The translations under genes were made by a program, and so were the position numbers. Below, one piece after another: positions 52,113-54,955 of a DNA stretch of 54,955 nucleotides (its first letter is position 1; every line of letters begins with the position of its first letter). The notes under the pieces were generated by a model, which saw only the letters and a list, made by a program, of their open reading frames with translations, was not told the origin of the DNA and did not search any database. This DNA comes from CAZAKZ01 sp964485695 (GTDB lineage: Bacteria > Planctomycetota > JAFGQW01): assembly GCA_964485695.1 (NCBI GenBank), contig CAZAKZ010000020.1:1-54955 (forward strand), in the 5' to 3' direction.

Positions 52113-52919
52113 GTGACAGATAACCAAACCCTCGACATCTTCATCGTGTCCGACGCAACGGGCACCACGGCCGAGTCCGTGGTCACGGCCGTACTGGTCC
52201 AGTTCAAGAAGGCGGAGTTCAACATCAGGAGATTCTCCTTCACCCGCACCCGCCGCCAGATAGACGAAATCCTGGATCAGACCCCCGAGTCGAGGTGCAT
52301 CATCGTCTTCACCCTCGTCTCGGAGAAGCTCAGAAATCGCCTGGTCGAAAAAGGGACTGCCCGGAATCTGACGGTCATCGACGTCATGGGACCGCTCATC
52401 TCGACCCTGGCGAATGTGCTCAGCTACTCGCCGAAGATGCAGCCGGGCGTCTTCCGCCACCAGGCCGAGGACATGCTCCAGGTCGTGGAGGCCATCAACT
52501 ACACCCTGGCCCACGATGACGGGCTCCGGATGGAGACCATCAATGAGGCGGATCTGATCATCCTCGGCGTCTCCCGCACCGGAAAGACCCCCACAAGCAT
52601 ATTCCTCTCCTGCAGGAAGCTGAAGGTGGCCAACATTCCCATCATAGGCGGGGTTCCGTTCCCGAAAAAAATCGCCCAACTTCCCGTGAAAAAGGTCGGA
52701 TTCCTCATCGACCTGGAGCGCCTGTATCAGCTCCGGTTCGAGAGGGCGCGTAGCATGGCACGCACACCGGTGCCGGGCTATTCCTCGAAAGCCGCCATCC
52801 TCGAGGAGCAGGAATACTGCCATGAAGTGTTCAGCAGCATTCCCATGCTCCGCACCCTGGACATCACGAACCTGTCCGTCGAGGAGATCTCGCGGTGGAT
52901 TACACAGAACGTGCTATGA
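52113..52919 (+). CDS. ppsR: PEP synthase/PPDK regulatory protein (DUF299 bifunctional kinase/phosphorylase)
   Basis: 268 aa. GTG 52113 follows AGGA and starts 4 bp after the DUF1080 stop; an upstream ATG at 51993 inside that gene is rejected. Motifs: IFIVSDATGTTAESVV at the N-terminus, GPLISTLANVL, and the ADP/phosphate loop GVSRTGKTPTS at 152-162, then PIIGGVPFPKK. The family switches PEP synthetase or pyruvate phosphate dikinase off and on by Thr phosphorylation and phosphorolysis. Which target is used here cannot be told. Its place at the end of a sugar operon links that operon to PEP/pyruvate flux. The symbol is by family. Confidence 0.93.
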   Translation: MTDNQTLDIFIVSDATGTTAESVVTAVLVQFKKAEFNIRRFSFTRTRRQIDEILDQTPESRCIIVFTLVSEKLRNRLVEKGTARNLTVIDVMGPLISTLANVLSYSPKMQPGVFRHQAEDMLQVVEAINYTLAHDDGLRMETINEADLIILGVSRTGKTPTSIFLSCRKLKVANIPIIGGVPFPKKIAQLPVKKVGFLIDLERLYQLRFERARSMARTPVPGYSSKAAILEEQEYCHEVFSSIPMLRTLDITNLSVEEISRWITQNVL

Positions 52920-52929
52920 CGGGTCGCCG

Positions 52930-53745
52930 TTACGTAGGATCCGCCTTCGTGAACACCTGGATCTCCGTGACGTACTTCTTCGGATTGCCCCGGAAGAACA
53001 TGCCCGGACCCTTGAGGTAAATTTCACGAAACGGCGTGGTCACCTCGAGGTTTTTCGCCTTCACGTGGTCGAGGAGGACCTTGTATGATTCGCCGATGGT
53101 TTCGTACGGACCCATGTGAACGAGGGTCGATGCCCTGCCGCCCCCGAGGGCTCGGCTCTTCACCTCGGCCCGGTCCACCGACTTCTTGACGGGGATACAG
53201 GCCTCGATGTCGGCATCCTCCTCCTTGTATTCCGCGTCGTAATAGAGAGAGAAAGGTTTCCCTGCGATGTGGCGGCCGCAGTTTCTGCAGAGCTTCCCGA
53301 ACGCCTTTCCGACATCCTGATACCGCCCTTTGAACCGGATGCTCGCTACGAGCATATCCTCAACTTCTTTTTCGACGATCGAGGTTTCCTGGTTTGTCAT
53401 GATTGGGTCCTCCTGGTCCGTGAGCAGAGCCCGGATCCGCTTTTCTATCCGACGGTAGGCCCGGATCCTGGTGCTGATTTCCCGGGATTTCTGGATGAGG
53501 TGCTCGCGGAGGTCGACGTCGTCGTTACAGCTCTCGAGCATCTCCTTGACCTCCTTGATCGAGAAGTCCAGGGCCCTGAGCTCCAGAATCACGCGTGCAC
53601 GATCCAGGGATGCTTCGTCGTAATACCGGTACCCCGTCTCTCCGCTGATCCGGACCGGTTCGAGAAGGCCGCATTCATGGTAGAAGCGAAGCGTCTTCAC
53701 GGACAGTCCGGCGATGCGCGAGAACTCACCGATCCGGTAATGCAC
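52930..53745 (-). CDS. MerR-family regulator with GyrI-like effector domain
   Basis: 271 aa from GTG 53745, chosen because AGGAGG lies just upstream; a start at 53769 would put that ribosome site inside the protein. A MerR helix-turn-helix with wing is at ~1-70 (YRIGEFSRIAGLSVKTLRFY, GYRYYDEASLDRARVI). A long dimerisation helix spans ~75-115. A GyrI-like/AraC-effector domain at ~130-270 ends with FREIYLKGPG. This is the Bmr-type architecture, binding lipophilic cations or other small molecules. The promoter is a MerR-type target, so autoregulation is likely. No efflux gene sits beside it. Confidence 0.92.
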   Translation of the reverse strand: MHYRIGEFSRIAGLSVKTLRFYHECGLLEPVRISGETGYRYYDEASLDRARVILELRALDFSIKEVKEMLESCNDDVDLREHLIQKSREISTRIRAYRRIEKRIRALLTDQEDPIMTNQETSIVEKEVEDMLVASIRFKGRYQDVGKAFGKLCRNCGRHIAGKPFSLYYDAEYKEEDADIEACIPVKKSVDRAEVKSRALGGGRASTLVHMGPYETIGESYKVLLDHVKAKNLEVTTPFREIYLKGPGMFFRGNPKKYVTEIQVFTKADPT

Positions 53746-54146
53746 GACACACCTCCTAAGTATCACCACGGAATTCAGGATAGACCCTCCAGCAAGGGGA
53801 GAGTCAAGGCGGATTCACGGATTTATGAAAAATCGGCGTCCATCCCCACGCCGGCAGCGCACACGGAATGAAACGCCGGTGACCGATTCAATCCAAAGGG
53901 AATACTCCAAAATAATACCATGGAGCCTGATAACGAGGCGAATCCGGACAATCCTCGGCCTGACACAGGGTTAGGGATGAGGACACCCGGTCCTTCAAGG
54001 CAAAACACCTCGAGGAGCCGTGACCCGCCTCAAGTCTCGCCTGAGAGAGAGATTCGAAACCGTATATGCGAGAGTCGTCTCGACGGTATCTCGAGGGCAC
54101 CCCGAGATTTCGGGAGGGACCACGTAGCTCAGGGAGTGAATGGGAA
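53746..54146. other. Intergenic region holding the MerR promoter
   Basis: 401 bp between divergent genes. The first 60 bp carry the MerR promoter; the remainder has only short overlapping frames on both strands without ribosome sites. Nothing else is recognised. Confidence 0.6.
53777..53807 (-). promoter_or_regulatory. MerR-type promoter/operator with 19-bp spacer
   Basis: On the minus strand: -35 TTGACT (53807-53802), spacer of 19 bp, -10 TATCCT (53782-53777). The spacer contains the dyad GACTCTCC...GGAGGGTC, one mismatch from perfect. Long 19-bp spacers with a central dyad are the hallmark of MerR-activated promoters (bmr, tipA types). The start of transcription would be ~25 nt before GTG 53745. 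Confidence 0.8.
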
Positions 54147-54875
54147 ATGGCGAATATCAGGCGACAGTATCGAGTCTCTAGCGAATACGAGAACATTGTC
54201 TCCGCGTCCGTGGGTCGGCCCTCGACTCCCCAGGTACCGGGCCGTTGCCTCAACTTCTGCGTCGGTGGTATGCGGCTACTGCTCGAACACAATTCCAACC
54301 TCGTACTCCCCTCAGGAGAAGTCGTTTACCTCTGCCTGACTTCCCCGTACCTCGACAGTGCCATCACCATGCCGGCACTTGTTCGAGGAAAAGAGGAACA
54401 CGATGAGGGGGTGTCCTACGGTTTCGAGTTCATCGACTGGCTCGGGCTCGTGGCCAAGCTCCCGCCGGAATTGAAATCCCTCTTCAATCAGCGTGGCGAA
54501 TATCGGATGGAAGTCGGTCCGGGCAACCAGATCCTTGTCGAGGGGATTACCACGCCGTCTAAGATCGAGGGGCAACTGCTAGACCTCTCGCCCAACGGCC
54601 TCTCCTTCCGCGCTGCCATAGAAACCGGAGAGGTTCTCGCCCCGTTTTACAAGGTCCGGGTCTCCTTCTGTGTTCCCGGAAATACGGATCAACTGACCTT
54701 CAACGCGACGGTCCGATACTGCGAGCAAAACGAAGACTGCGGACTGTATGGCATCTTCTTCGACGCAAAACGAACCACGAATTTCCAGAAGATGCAGGAT
54801 GCGATCTCGGAATACATGGCCCGGAAGTTCATCGCAAACGTAAAAGAGAAGGCTCGAGAACTTCCGACGGCTTGA
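54147..54875 (+). CDS. Tandem PilZ-domain protein
   Basis: 242 aa from ATG 54147, with AGGGAG ten bases upstream. An earlier frame start at 54066 has no ribosome site. The first domain (~1-110) has RRQYR (5-9) and NFCVGG (36-41), a degenerate D/NxSxxG motif with Cys for Ser. The second (~112-230) has RGEYR (116-120) and DLSPNG (146-151), an intact c-di-GMP signature. No membrane segment or enzymatic domain, so it is a likely cytoplasmic c-di-GMP receptor of YcgR-like plan acting on motility, adhesion or polysaccharide export. Partners are not visible. Confidence 0.7.
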   Translation: MANIRRQYRVSSEYENIVSASVGRPSTPQVPGRCLNFCVGGMRLLLEHNSNLVLPSGEVVYLCLTSPYLDSAITMPALVRGKEEHDEGVSYGFEFIDWLGLVAKLPPELKSLFNQRGEYRMEVGPGNQILVEGITTPSKIEGQLLDLSPNGLSFRAAIETGEVLAPFYKVRVSFCVPGNTDQLTFNATVRYCEQNEDCGLYGIFFDAKRTTNFQKMQDAISEYMARKFIANVKEKARELPTA

Positions 54876-54920
54876 TAGTTCCTGTGGCAACAGGAACTAC
54901 TTAGTTCCTGTTGCGGAACT
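54876..54920 (+). terminator. Hairpin pair after the PilZ gene
   Basis: A perfect 10-bp stem TAGTTCCTGT/ACAGGAACTA (54876-54885, 54890-54899), its last two bases merging with the PilZ stop region. Then a second copy of TAGTTCCTGT (54902-54911) forms a weaker AGTTCC/GGAACT stem (54903-54908, 54915-54920). Probably a terminator for the PilZ gene. Confidence 0.6.
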
Positions 54921-54955
54921 CAAATCTTACAGAAACGCGTCTGATTTTTGAGGCG

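Overview
**Organism.** The window is high-GC (apart from one AT-rich gap), dense, and mostly plus-strand. The gene content fits an uncultured Planctomycetota-like bacterium, or a close relative. Supporting features are a PF07638/TIGR02999-type ECF sigma factor overlapping a membrane Ser/Thr kinase with WD40 repeats, several Gfo/Idh/MocA oxidoreductases (three with twin-arginine leaders), DUF1080 (3-keto-glycoside lyase/hydrolase) and ThuA proteins, a DUF1570-like metallopeptidase, and many secreted beta-helix and kelch proteins that share C-terminal modules. The phylum call is inferred from family content; no rRNA or tRNA gene is visible.

**Layout.** (1) 1-6,700: a 5'-incomplete GH38-like gene, then on the minus strand a TMTC-like TPR membrane protein, a beta-helix protein and a small lipoprotein. 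(2) 6,850-21,918: a 15-kb plus-strand series with tight spacing and several stop/start overlaps. It encodes a Gfo/Idh/MocA dehydrogenase, a sugar-phosphate-isomerase-like TIM barrel, a secreted HEAT-repeat protein, a Tat dehydrogenase, a ThuA-DUF1080 protein, a second Tat dehydrogenase, a seven-heme cytochrome c, a membrane cytochrome b, a discoidin-like lipoprotein, and a fused Agl23-type glycosyltransferase/ApbE flavin transferase. (3) 21,963-26,014 (minus): ECF sigma factor and WD40 Ser/Thr kinase. (4) 26,146-31,736: three paralogous secreted kelch propellers with a repeated leader and GC-rich hairpins. (5) 31,831-34,235: GH20 hexosaminidase and a sirtuin. (6) 34,236-42,844: an AT-rich gap, a small secreted protein, three translationally coupled beta-helix paralogues and a large TIM-barrel-like secreted protein. 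(7) 42,841-44,332: class III hybrid cluster protein with FNR-like boxes. (8) 44,309-45,739 (minus): DUF1570-like peptidase. (9) 46,324-52,919: a second 3-keto-sugar style operon (NupG-like MFS carrier, TIM barrel, two dehydrogenases, tandem-DUF1080 protein) ending in a PEP synthase/PPDK regulatory protein. (10) 52,930-53,807 (minus): a MerR/GyrI-like regulator with a textbook 19-bp-spacer promoter. (11) 54,147-54,875: a tandem PilZ protein.

**How the genes may work together.** Regions 2 and 9 look like parallel carbohydrate routes. In the 3-keto pathway known for these families, a Gfo/Idh/MocA enzyme oxidises sugar C3, a DUF1080 protein cleaves the 3-keto-glycoside, and TIM-barrel enzymes process the product. 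Region 2 adds a periplasmic multiheme cytochrome and a quinone-type cytochrome b, so sugar oxidation outside the cytoplasm may be wired to the respiratory chain (inference). The Agl23-ApbE fusion closing that series is the most unusual protein here. Hcp points to nitrosative stress or an anoxic niche. The kelch and beta-helix blocks are an expanding secretome.
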